From Merdimmobilis hominis (GTDB lineage Bacteria > Bacillota > Clostridia > Oscillospirales > Ruminococcaceae), in the NCBI RefSeq assembly GCF_016901855.1, contig NZ_JACJKY010000005.1, forward strand, positions 1 through 64,000: a stretch of 64,000 nt of DNA, given 5' to 3'. The position numbers and the translations under genes are program-made. Below are positions 24,355 to 31,979 of the stretch, one piece after another. The notes below the pieces were generated by a model. The model made no database searches. It was not told where the DNA came from and saw only the letters and a program-made list of their open reading frames with translations. Position 1 is the stretch's first letter, and each line of letters opens with the position of its first letter.

Positions 24355-24729
24355 TTAAAGCACATAATTTGAAATGATACGGCAGATGCGTGCCATATCG
24401 CACGAACCCGAAAATTCAAACCGGATTTTTCCGATGGTCGAAAAATAAAGCGAAAGCTCTGCATCCAGATCAAACACCCCCGATGTTTCCACCGAATACG
24501 TTTGAATTTTGCTGTAGGGCATGGAGGTAATGTCTTTTTTCTTGCCGGTAATGCCCTGAATATTGATGGCGATGATGCGCTTGTTTGTAAAAACAATGCC
24601 GTCGCGCGTACCCTGATACGTGGAAACGATGTCTTCTCCGTCGATGAGGAGCGGCAGAAGCAGTTTTTCATAGGTGTCGTTGTCTGTTTGTTTTAAACGG
24701 ATAAACTGGGGATTTTCAAAATCAATCAT
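24355..24729 (-). CDS. bacterial PH-domain protein (bPH_1/DUF304-like)
   Basis: A 124-residue protein with the seven-strand pattern of small bacterial PH-domain proteins: GEDIVSTYQGTRDGIVFTNKR, then a strand with KKKDITSMPYSKIQTYSVETSG and LSLYFSTIGKIRFEF before a closing helix. These proteins are cytosolic and of unknown function. The ATG at 24729 is chosen because AAAGGAG lies about 12 bp upstream; a GTG 12 bp earlier is too close to that site. Confidence 0.8.
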   Translation of the reverse strand: MIDFENPQFIRLKQTDNDTYEKLLLPLLIDGEDIVSTYQGTRDGIVFTNKRIIAINIQGITGKKKDITSMPYSKIQTYSVETSGVFDLDAELSLYFSTIGKIRFEFSGSCDMARICRIISNYVL

Positions 24730-24752
24730 GGAAAAATACACTCCTTTTTGTG

Positions 24753-25469
24753 TTATGACGCTTCCTCAGAAATATCCGAGGAGAGCTGTGATTCGGGATC
24801 ATACAAAATTGTCAGTGAAAATGACTGCGCAGTAAATTCGTTTTTTGAAAGATGAAGCAGGCATGAACCGTCGCGCAGAGAAACGGCGGAAACGCCTTCT
24901 TCGGGCAGAAACGGACTGTCCGGCGACAGATTGGTGTGACCCCAGTTCGGTTCGGCTTCGTCGGGAGACCAGACTTCGTTTGGGTCAAATGAAGTGTATG
25001 TGCGAATGAGTTCGTGTACAATCCGGCATTGGAGTGAACCGCCGGGTGCATCTGCATCAACAATATCGACTTCTTCAAACGGGAACCAGAACGTGACCAT
25101 ATCGACCGTTTGGTCGTATGCAGTGTCGGTATACAAGAAAATCGCGTTCATCTCGCTGATGGAGCTGCTGATGGCAGCTTCATCCTTTGGCGAAATATAA
25201 AATATGTACTGTTCCTGCCGCTCCGTACGGCGAAACGATTTCGATGATTCGGCACGAACTGTTTTGTCGGAACCGGCGAGCGCATCGTCATACATGGCAG
25301 TGATTGTTTCGGACATGCGGCGTGTGTTTTTAAGCGTGCGCACAGAAAAGACTGTCTGCCGCAAAAACACGAAAATGCCCGTCATCAATGCGATCAGCAA
25401 GAGTACAGCAGTAAGGAGAGCCAGCCATCGGCGTTTTGGCTTAGGGGTTTGAATGATCGCATTATCCAA
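24753..25469 (-). CDS. membrane-anchored hypothetical protein, paralog 1 of the PNW family
   Basis: A 238-residue protein with a short basic N-terminus, one membrane segment (about 15-36) and an extracellular domain. Near residues 161-176 it carries FDPNEVWSPDEAEPNW, a motif shared with the two upstream paralogs (25504-26499 and 26621-27319). The preceding strand (DMVTFWFPFE) and the C-terminal strands (SCLLHLSKN, FSLTILYDPES) also align. I do not recognise the family. The shared domain is about 130 residues and all three copies are membrane-tethered, suggesting a sensing or binding role outside the cell; that is inference. Confidence 0.7.
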   Translation of the reverse strand: MDNAIIQTPKPKRRWLALLTAVLLLIALMTGIFVFLRQTVFSVRTLKNTRRMSETITAMYDDALAGSDKTVRAESSKSFRRTERQEQYIFYISPKDEAAISSSISEMNAIFLYTDTAYDQTVDMVTFWFPFEEVDIVDADAPGGSLQCRIVHELIRTYTSFDPNEVWSPDEAEPNWGHTNLSPDSPFLPEEGVSAVSLRDGSCLLHLSKNEFTAQSFSLTILYDPESQLSSDISEEAS

Positions 25470-25503
25470 GAGGAATCATCTCCTTTTTGTGGATATAAAC
25501 TGC

Positions 25504-26499
25504 TCAGTACAGCCACGCATTTGCAAACATCACCTGCGGATCCAAATGCAGATTTACGACCATATCGAGACTGCCTGTATATTCATGGTACATCGAAAAA
25601 TAGCAGGTATCACTCGTCAAGCGCATGGAGCGCGGCGAAGTGACATCGGGTGAGTCTTCCGTCTGCATGTCAAGATCCCAGTTCGGCTGCGCTTGTCCCG
25701 GTGTCCAGATCTCGTACGGGTCAAACGGCGTGAGCTTTTCAACCAGTGCAGCAAATACACGGTAAAAAGTCTGCGATTCTTCATTGTTCACTGCGCTGGA
25801 ATATGGGAACGTGAAGGTGATGCTATCCATAATGCCGTCTTCGTTATAGTCGCTTCCGACGAAGCTGCCGTATGCATATTCATAGGAAACAGCTTGTTGG
25901 CGCCCAATAAAGGTATAGATGTATGATTGGCGTGAATCATACGAAGACGAGGTTTCCTGTTCATCAATATACAGAGAATATTTGTCGCTGTCCTCTTCGG
26001 GGATGAGCGCTGCATATTGTTCGGCAATCTGGTCGGCCATCGATTCCAGCGAAGTCACAGTGACAGCAGGCGGCTTTTGGACGTGTGAAATCAGCAAAAA
26101 GCTGCCGGCTCCTGCTGCAACGCCGACAACAAACGCGATTGCAAGCGCGAAAATCCGGCGGCGGTATGAAACCAGCGCCGCGAAAAGCTGTTTGAAGCGA
26201 TGCGGCTTTTGCGTGGATTCTTCTGCCTGGACAGGAGGGATTTCAGAAGATTGCTCGTTGGGTGAATCGTCCACATCCACTTTGGGCGGCGTGACGAATG
26301 GTTTTGTCACATCTTCCTCTGCAAAAGCGGGCTGTTTGTCAAAAGACACTGCATTCGGCACGGGCGGCGGTGTTTGCGCCGGTGCATCCTCGGGTGCAGA
26401 TGAGGAATAAGCGAAATCAGACGGGATTGCTGCACCGCAGGCAGGGCAGTGAGATACGTTGTCTTCCACAGGGGTTTGGCAAAACAGACAGGTTTTCAT
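25504..26499 (-). CDS. zinc-ribbon membrane protein, paralog 2 of the PNW family
   Basis: A 331-residue protein. It opens with a CxxC...CxxC zinc ribbon (MKTCLFCQTPVEDNVSHCPAC), then a Pro-rich cytoplasmic linker of about 90 residues, a membrane segment (about 115-135) and an extracellular domain. That domain has an EF-hand-like loop DYNEDGIMD and the family motif FDPYEIWTPGQAQPNW. The zinc ribbon is absent from the other two copies. The start at 26499 follows AAGAAGGTG; the upstream in-frame ATG lies in the promoter region. It has its own promoter at 26537-26565. Confidence 0.75.
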   Translation of the reverse strand: MKTCLFCQTPVEDNVSHCPACGAAIPSDFAYSSSAPEDAPAQTPPPVPNAVSFDKQPAFAEEDVTKPFVTPPKVDVDDSPNEQSSEIPPVQAEESTQKPHRFKQLFAALVSYRRRIFALAIAFVVGVAAGAGSFLLISHVQKPPAVTVTSLESMADQIAEQYAALIPEEDSDKYSLYIDEQETSSSYDSRQSYIYTFIGRQQAVSYEYAYGSFVGSDYNEDGIMDSITFTFPYSSAVNNEESQTFYRVFAALVEKLTPFDPYEIWTPGQAQPNWDLDMQTEDSPDVTSPRSMRLTSDTCYFSMYHEYTGSLDMVVNLHLDPQVMFANAWLY

Positions 26500-26536
26500 G
26501 AAAACACCTTCTTTGTATTGGGTTTCTGTTATTCTT

Positions 26537-26565
26537 ATTATACAAAAAAATAAAGAAAAAGCAAA
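26537..26565 (-). promoter_or_regulatory. promoter of the zinc-ribbon paralog
   Basis: On the minus strand TTTGCT (26565-26560) and a perfect TATAAT (26542-26537) are 17 bp apart, 38 bp before the start codon. Confidence 0.65.
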
Positions 26566-26597
26566 CAAAATCCAGTGATTTTTTGGATTTTGCCTGC
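26561..26597 (-). terminator. terminator of paralog 3
   Basis: Imperfect stem GCAAACAAAATCCA / TGGATTTTGCCTGC with T-rich tails in both directions, 24 bp past the stop codon at 26621. Its left arm overlaps the -35 box of the next gene. Confidence 0.6.
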
Positions 26598-26620
26598 TTT
26601 TTTTGAATAGATCGATGCGG

Positions 26621-27319
26621 TTACGGTGTGAATGATGAAAAGTCAGCGATGGTAAGCAGCTTACCGGGCGTCAGACAAATCATGATCACTGTTTCGGAGG
26701 TGTCGGAGAGTGTTTCATAAAGCAAAACACAGCTGTCCGCGTTGGTCTTAAGCAGTGAATGTGCAGTGCCGTTGTAGAGATCGGACGAAACCGGTTCGCT
26801 GATCTCCCAGTTGGGCGCATATTTGCCTGGGGTCCACAATTCGTTTGCATCAAGCGATGAAAACGATTCAATCAGCCAGCGTGCGAGATCGTGTGAGGTG
26901 TTGGAAATTCTCGGGTTTGAAGATGCGGGCGTAAACGAAAACTCAAGAACATCAACAATATCGTCACCGTCGGCATCAATGCCGGTCAGTTTGCTGAAAA
27001 TGTGGACGACTTCGCCGTCGGCGGACTGCAGGCCGCAGGAATATTCATACACCTTTCCGTTTGCGCCAAAGGTGTTTGTAAACAGTGAAGTATATGCGGG
27101 CGCTGTCAGCAGCTGCGGATCTGTCACGATATTTTTTTCTTTGTACTGATTGGCGATATTGCGGGCGAGTGCAGTGAGATCATCGATGTGCATCGGACCC
27201 GGTGCAGAAACGGCGGACAGTGTAACGAAAAATCCGCCGCCCAGTATGAATCCGACGACAAGCGCCGCAATGACAGCCAGAATAAACCGTTTGGCTTTGA
27301 TCCATGCGCGAAGGTTCAT
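26621..27319 (-). CDS. membrane-anchored hypothetical protein, paralog 3 of the PNW family
   Basis: A 232-residue protein with one membrane segment (about 11-38) and an extracellular domain. It contains a calcium-loop-like GIDADGDDIVD (113-123) and the family motif LDANELWTPGKYAPNW (156-171). AAAGGAGGCGG precedes the ATG. It is transcribed from a consensus promoter (27428-27456). Function unknown. Confidence 0.7.
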   Translation of the reverse strand: MNLRAWIKAKRFILAVIAALVVGFILGGGFFVTLSAVSAPGPMHIDDLTALARNIANQYKEKNIVTDPQLLTAPAYTSLFTNTFGANGKVYEYSCGLQSADGEVVHIFSKLTGIDADGDDIVDVLEFSFTPASSNPRISNTSHDLARWLIESFSSLDANELWTPGKYAPNWEISEPVSSDLYNGTAHSLLKTNADSCVLLYETLSDTSETVIMICLTPGKLLTIADFSSFTP

Positions 27320-27427
27320 ACAGCCGCCTCCTTTCTTTGATAAGCAGTTGCTTGCAAAAATCAGTGGAAAAACGTGTACTGTGCATCGGATTCACCCCCC
27401 ATTTTTTACAATGTTTCTTATACTTTT

Positions 27428-27456
27428 ATTGTAATATGCAATATATTTTCTGTCAA
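27428..27456 (-). promoter_or_regulatory. sigma-A promoter of paralog 3
   Basis: On the minus strand TTGACA (27456-27451) and TACAAT (27433-27428) are 17 bp apart, giving a leader of about 100 nt. The rest of the 27320-27620 gap holds no gene apart from the terminator at 27564. Confidence 0.8.
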
Positions 27457-27563
27457 TTCTTCTGCGTTTTCTTTTGAATTTTGAATGTACAAAAATCACG
27501 CGCCGGTTTGTATGATTTCTCCACTTTTCTTTTGACTTTTCAAAAGGGCAGGCCGTTCTCATA

Positions 27564-27600
27564 CAAAAAAACACAAGACAGCACCACTGTCTTGTGTTTT
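27564..27600 (-). terminator. terminator of the symporter gene
   Basis: A perfect 11-bp stem ACACAAGACAG / CTGTCTTGTGT with 5-nt loop and a seven-T run on the minus strand, 20 bp past the symporter stop codon. Confidence 0.9.
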
Positions 27601-27620
27601 ATAAAAAATGGAGTGAAACG

Positions 27621-29153
27621 TTATTTTTGTGCTGCGGCTTCAAATTCCGCGATGATTTCTTTGTCGGGCGCTTTCATCAAAAGGCTCACGACAACAATCA
27701 GGATGCAGGCGGTCAAAAATGCCGGCAGCAGTTCATAAATTGCGAAGACACCGCCCAGCGGGCTTAAAAGGAATTTCCAGATAAAGACCATCGCACCGCC
27801 CGAGAGCATTCCGGCAAGCGCACCCCAGCGGGTGGTGCATTTCCAGAAGAGTGAGAACAGCATGACCGGGCCGAACGATGCACCGAATCCTGCCCATGCA
27901 AATGATACAATGCCAAAGACGGAGCTGTTCGGGTCCTGCGCGATGAACATCGCGATCACCGCGATCACGACAAGTGTCAGTCGTGCAGTGAGCATTGTTT
28001 TTTTCTCGGAGAGTTTCAAGCCGAATACACCTTTTAACAGGTTTTCCGACATACTCGACGATGCAGCCAAAAGCTGCGAATCGGCGGTGGACATGGTCGA
28101 AGCGAGAATGCCTGCCAAAATTGTGCCGGCGAGCAGTGCGGCGATCACACCGTTTTTACTCAACAGATCGGCAATTTTGATGACGATGGTTTCCGAGGAA
28201 GTGCCGTCGAGCACCGGGAGTGCGCCGACGGAAGTCATCGAAACGCCGATGACGCCGATCAAAACACCGACTGCCAATGTGATGACAACCCAAACGGAAG
28301 CGATCCGGCGGGAGAGCGGGAGTTTTTTCTCGTCGTCAATTGCCATGAAGCGCAGAAGAATATGCGGCATGCCGAAATAGCCGAGTCCCCATGCAAATGT
28401 GGAGATGATGTTTAAAATCGGATACGATTGTGCGGCGCCGGAAGCAGGAGAATAGGTGGCGGTCATGCTTAAATACCCTGGGAGAGATTTTGCGTTTTCA
28501 AACACAGCCTCAAATCCTCCGGCAACCGAAACGCCGAACCCGACGACCACAAACAGCGCCACAGTCATGACGATGCTTTGGATGAAGTCGGTGGTGCTTG
28601 CAGCTAAAAATCCGCCGGTGATGGTATAACCGACGATGACGACGGCGCTTAATACCATCGCCCAGAAATAGTCAATGCCAAACAGGCTCGAAAACAGCTT
28701 TCCGCATGCGGCAAAGCCCGACGCCGTGTACGGCACAAAAAAGACAAGAATGACAAGTGCAGACAAGCAAAGCAGTGTCCGGCTGTTGTCGCGGTAACGA
28801 TTTTTGAAAAAGTCGGGAATGGTGATCGAATCGTTTGCGATTTTCGAATAACGGCGAAGCCGTTTTGCAACGATCAGCCAGTTCACATAGGTACCGACTG
28901 CCAATCCAATTGCGGTCCAGCCGGCGTCGGCAACGCCTGTCAAATATGCAAGTCCCGGAAGTCCCATCAAAAGCCAGCTGCTCATGTCGGAGGCTTCGGC
29001 GCTCATTGCCGTGACAAACGGGCCTAATTTCCGGCCGCCCAAATAAAAGTCACCGGCTGTTTTGTTCTTTTTGGAACACCAGATGCCGATTAAAAGCATG
29101 CCGACCAGATAGACGGCAATCGCAATCAGCATATAGATCTGTGCACTCGTCAT
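27621..29153 (-). CDS. putP: sodium/solute symporter, PutP (sodium/proline) type
   Basis: A 510-residue transporter of the SSS family with about 13 hydrophobic segments. The PutP-like opening contains GDFYLGGRKLGPFVTAMSA followed by EASDMSSWLLMGLPG, and the family signature GILASTMSTADSQLL is present. It probably imports proline with Na+. AAAGGAG precedes the ATG at 29153; a longer in-frame start at 29390 would run through the promoter and into the upstream gene. A 40-bp palindrome overlaps its -35 box, suggesting repression, possibly by the TetR-type gene upstream. Confidence 0.93.
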   Translation of the reverse strand: MTSAQIYMLIAIAVYLVGMLLIGIWCSKKNKTAGDFYLGGRKLGPFVTAMSAEASDMSSWLLMGLPGLAYLTGVADAGWTAIGLAVGTYVNWLIVAKRLRRYSKIANDSITIPDFFKNRYRDNSRTLLCLSALVILVFFVPYTASGFAACGKLFSSLFGIDYFWAMVLSAVVIVGYTITGGFLAASTTDFIQSIVMTVALFVVVGFGVSVAGGFEAVFENAKSLPGYLSMTATYSPASGAAQSYPILNIISTFAWGLGYFGMPHILLRFMAIDDEKKLPLSRRIASVWVVITLAVGVLIGVIGVSMTSVGALPVLDGTSSETIVIKIADLLSKNGVIAALLAGTILAGILASTMSTADSQLLAASSSMSENLLKGVFGLKLSEKKTMLTARLTLVVIAVIAMFIAQDPNSSVFGIVSFAWAGFGASFGPVMLFSLFWKCTTRWGALAGMLSGGAMVFIWKFLLSPLGGVFAIYELLPAFLTACILIVVVSLLMKAPDKEIIAEFEAAAQK

Positions 29154-29190
29154 AATACTCTGCTCCTTTAAATTCGTAAACAATGAAGAC

Positions 29191-29219
29191 AGTATAACAT
29201 AAACAAAAATAGACTGCAA
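29191..29219 (-). promoter_or_regulatory. promoter of the symporter gene
   Basis: On the minus strand TTGCAG (29219-29214) and TATACT (29196-29191) are 17 bp apart, 37 bp before the start codon. Confidence 0.75.
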
Positions 29220-29248
29220 TACAGAACAAAGTCTGTACGACAGTCTAT
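29209..29248. promoter_or_regulatory. 40-bp palindromic operator candidate
   Basis: Two 17-bp half-sites flank a 6-bp centre. The outer eight bases (ATAGACTG / CAGTCTAT) and the inner ACAGA / TCTGT match perfectly, with a few mismatches between. It covers the -35 box of the symporter promoter, an ideal repressor location. Confidence 0.6.
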
Positions 29249-29332
29249 AAATTTCATTTAAAAATCGGTATAAATACTGATAAAACCTGTGTTTTTTAAA
29301 CTGTACGAATATTTTGACGAAAATGAATGCGA

Positions 29333-29920
29333 TTATTTTGACCGAAATCCGGACAAGAAAATCGGCATCATTGTCTTGGCATAGCGGCACAGTGAATAGT
29401 CACCGCTCGAGATACACCAGTCATACAACAGTGCCCGTTCGCACATCGCATAGCACCGCACCATTTCGCTGACGGAAAATTCCGCCGACAGCTCGCCGCA
29501 GGAAACACCCTCGAGCATGATCTGGCGCAGAAGCTTATAGTAAAACCGGTTGTGGTCGAGCAGGTGCTTTTCGCCCTTGGTGATGAGCTGAGAGGAATAA
29601 AGCCGTGCGAGCAGGTCGAGCGAAATCTGCGATTCGATCATTGAAAACAGTTCCTCATTGAGCCACAAAAGCTTTTGAAAGGGACGCATTCCCTCGGGAA
29701 AACGGGCGGACAGCTCCTCGTATTTTTCGTCGAACAGGTAAGACAGCGACGAGAGCAGGGCGTCCTTGCCTTCGAAATAGTGATAAAACGAGCCTTTTGA
29801 CGTTGCGGATTCGGCGATGATCTCCTCGACGGTCGTGTCCTCATAGCCCTGTTCATAAAACAGCTTCCATGCAGCTGTGATGATTTTTCCCTTTGTGTTG
29901 CGTGATGATTTTTTTGCCAT
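29333..29920 (-). CDS. TetR/AcrR family transcriptional regulator
   Basis: A 195-residue protein with a canonical TetR N-terminal HTH: IITAAWKLFYEQGYEDTTVE, then IIAESATSKGSFYHYFEGKD. A variable helical ligand-binding domain follows. AAAGGAGCAG precedes the ATG. It has its own consensus promoter with a small dyad in the spacer, consistent with autorepression. The symporter gene starts 180 bp downstream of its stop and carries a palindromic operator, so it is the most likely target. Confidence 0.92.
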   Translation of the reverse strand: MAKKSSRNTKGKIITAAWKLFYEQGYEDTTVEEIIAESATSKGSFYHYFEGKDALLSSLSYLFDEKYEELSARFPEGMRPFQKLLWLNEELFSMIESQISLDLLARLYSSQLITKGEKHLLDHNRFYYKLLRQIMLEGVSCGELSAEFSVSEMVRCYAMCERALLYDWCISSGDYSLCRYAKTMMPIFLSGFRSK

Positions 29921-29949
29921 GACACTGCTCCTTTGCTTCGTTCGCTTTT

Positions 29950-29978
29950 ATGATACGGCACACCATGTGCTTTGTCAA
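29950..29978 (-). promoter_or_regulatory. promoter of the TetR-type regulator
   Basis: On the minus strand TTGACA (29978-29973) and TATCAT (29955-29950) are 17 bp apart. The spacer contains GCACA-N3-TGTGC, a possible operator. Confidence 0.8.
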
Positions 29979-30030
29979 CTTTGAGCCAAAATGTTGAAAG
30001 ATTCGTCCAAGAAAAAACGGGCGGTTTTGC

Positions 30031-30059
30031 TTGTGTTTACATATTGATTTTGTTACAAT
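30031..30059 (+). promoter_or_regulatory. promoter of the URO-D family gene
   Basis: TTGTGT (30031-30036) and TACAAT (30054-30059) with 17-bp spacing, 60 bp before the start codon. Confidence 0.6.
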
Positions 30060-30118
30060 GAAAACAAATTTCCGGCAGCTGCCGGAACAGGCACGGAAAG
30101 AAAAGAGAGGTTTTCATC

Positions 30119-31240
30119 ATGAATTTTGCAAAACTGCACGAGGATGTGTGCTTTAAACGTGCGCACGGACAGGTGATCTGGCAGCCGCGTATTCAGTGCT
30201 GGATCGACGATAAACTGTTTGCCGACGGCAAATTGCCCGGAAAATACGAGGGCATGACAAAACCGGAGATCTATCGCGAGCTCGGCTGCTCGGCACGTAT
30301 TTATGAATACAATGACTGCTTCTACCCGGTGTATGATGACACGATCCGCACCTATTTTAAAGATGAGGGCAACATCCGCACAAACTACTTTGAAACACCG
30401 CTCGGCACGGTTACACAGCAGTTAAAGACCACTCCGTCGAGCTGGGCAAAGCTTGTCACAAAAGAGTGGGTCTGCTCCGAAGAGGACTTAAAAATCTTTA
30501 CCTATATTGAAGAGCGCACGAACTGGGCGTTTTCGCAGGAGGTGTTCGACCGCGTACAGGCAGAGTGGGGAGACCTGGGCGCACCGACGATCTTTATGCC
30601 GCGTGTGTCGATGCAGCGGCTGTATATCGATCTGATGGGTGTTGAGGAAGCCGTCTATGCAACGATCGACTATCCGGAAACCGTCGAAGCATATTTTGAC
30701 GCACTGCGTGAATGCCATTTTCGCCTGATTGATGTGATCAACGAATCGCCGATCAACATCATCAACTTCGGCGACAACATCCATTCCGGTACACTCTCGC
30801 CGTCGCTGTTTGAGCAGTACGTTCTGCCGGAGTATAAGCTCCGCTGTGAGCGTCTGCACAAAGCCGGCAAGTTTATCTGCTCGCACTTTGACGGCGATAA
30901 CTGCGGCCTGATGGAATTTTACCGCGAAACAGGCTTGGACGGCATCGAGGCGATCACACCGAAGCCGCAGGGCGATGTTACACTCGAGGAAGTGCATGAG
31001 CACTTAGGCGATATGTTCCTGCTCGACGGTATTCCGGCGGTCTATTTTGACGAGGAGTTCCCGGAGGAAGTACTTGTCGACTGTGTGCACAAGATCCTTG
31101 ATCTGTTTGCGCCGAATCTGGTGCTTGGCATCTCCGACGAGATTTCTTCGACCGGCGACATCGAGCGCGTTCGTTTGGTCGGCAAAATCGTCGATGAATA
31201 TAACGCAAAAATCCGTGCCGAACAGGGCATCGAAGAATAA
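30119..31240 (+). CDS. uroporphyrinogen decarboxylase/methyltransferase family protein
   Basis: A 373-residue TIM-barrel protein of the URO-D superfamily, which includes haem-pathway decarboxylases and MtaA/MtbA-type cobamide methyltransferases. The zinc/substrate region CSHFDGDNCGLM and the following GLDGIEAITPKPQGDVTLEE resemble the methyltransferase branch found in anaerobes. The N-terminal Arg pattern of true HemE is not evident. AAGAGAGG precedes the ATG. No corrinoid protein or activase gene is nearby, so the methyl donor cannot be inferred. Confidence 0.85.
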   Translation: MNFAKLHEDVCFKRAHGQVIWQPRIQCWIDDKLFADGKLPGKYEGMTKPEIYRELGCSARIYEYNDCFYPVYDDTIRTYFKDEGNIRTNYFETPLGTVTQQLKTTPSSWAKLVTKEWVCSEEDLKIFTYIEERTNWAFSQEVFDRVQAEWGDLGAPTIFMPRVSMQRLYIDLMGVEEAVYATIDYPETVEAYFDALRECHFRLIDVINESPINIINFGDNIHSGTLSPSLFEQYVLPEYKLRCERLHKAGKFICSHFDGDNCGLMEFYRETGLDGIEAITPKPQGDVTLEEVHEHLGDMFLLDGIPAVYFDEEFPEEVLVDCVHKILDLFAPNLVLGISDEISSTGDIERVRLVGKIVDEYNAKIRAEQGIEE

Positions 31241-31248
31241 ACAGCAGC

Positions 31249-31277
31249 AAAAAACCCGCCGGTGCGCGGTTTTTTTC
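31249..31277 (+). terminator. terminator after the URO-D family gene
   Basis: A short imperfect stem AAACCCGC-CGGT-GCGCGGTTT between an A-run and seven Ts, directly after the stop codon. Confidence 0.7.
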
Positions 31278-31370
31278 TTTCGCGGAAAAATTTTTTAAAA
31301 AACAGGCAAACAGTTTTGCTCTCTCAAACGTTTTATAGATGAAACCGCAAAGGAAACGGAGGTGGCGTTC

Positions 31371-31835
31371 ATGATCGAAGAACTGCTTGATCAGCAGTAT
31401 CAAGGTGTACTCAGCTTTTGCCGCACGATGACGCAAAACGATGCACAGGCGCAGGATCTTGCGCAGGAAACGTTTCTGCGTGCGATGCAGCACGAAGCAC
31501 AGCTTTGTACGATGGAAGAAAAACAGCAAAAAAGCTGGCTTTTTCGCACGGCAAAGCATCTGTTCATCGATCAGATCCGCAAATCTGCGCGCGAATCACT
31601 CACCGACGAGATCACGCCGGTTCCCGTCGAGGACGAGTCGTTTTCCCGCGTGGAGATGGAAACGCTGCTTTCGTGCCTGCCGGAGCAGGACCGTGTGCTG
31701 TTTGTCATGCGGTACTTATACGGCTATCGGTCAAACGAGTTAGCCGAGATGTTTTCGATGCCGGCGGGAACAGTGCGGACACGGCTGTCGGCTGCCCGCA
31801 AACGATTAAAGCAGCAGATGGAGGGTCTTTTATGA
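31371..31835 (+). CDS. ECF-type RNA polymerase sigma factor
   Basis: A 154-residue sigma-70 family protein with only regions 2 and 4. Region 2 shows DAQAQDLAQETFLRAMQ and SWLFRTAKHLFIDQIRKS; region 4 shows LLSCLPEQDRVLFVMRYLYG and the HTH SNELAEMFSMPAGTVRTRLS. ATG 31371 is chosen for GGAGG at 8 bp; a GTG at 31362 is too close to that site. No membrane anti-sigma gene follows. Instead a 43-codon ORF overlaps its stop codon by 4 bp and a beta-solenoid protein comes next. A CAAAC-N16-CGTT pattern about 50 bp upstream could be an autoregulated ECF promoter, though this is weak. Confidence 0.9.
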   Translation: MIEELLDQQYQGVLSFCRTMTQNDAQAQDLAQETFLRAMQHEAQLCTMEEKQQKSWLFRTAKHLFIDQIRKSARESLTDEITPVPVEDESFSRVEMETLLSCLPEQDRVLFVMRYLYGYRSNELAEMFSMPAGTVRTRLSAARKRLKQQMEGLL

Positions 31836-31963
31836 AACGAAGAACAAAACAAACCGGTCATTATTTGGGATTTGGCGAAAACCTGACCGTACAGGACCTT
31901 ACTGTCCGGTGCAAGCAAAACCGCATCCACACACTGACCAAACGGGAAATCCGGTTTTATTAA
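31832..31963 (+). CDS. 43-residue hypothetical protein coupled to the sigma factor
   Basis: ATG overlaps the sigma-factor stop codon (ATGA), and the ribosome site GGAGGG lies inside the sigma gene end. The product is basic (starts MKRRTKQTGH), has no membrane segment and ends NRIHTLTKREIRFY. It sits where an anti-sigma factor is usually encoded, but it is too short to be one of the known types. It may be a small regulator or simply a coupled relic. Confidence 0.55.
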   Translation: MKRRTKQTGHYLGFGENLTVQDLTVRCKQNRIHTLTKREIRFY

Positions 31964-31979
31964 AAAAGGAGGAGCAATC

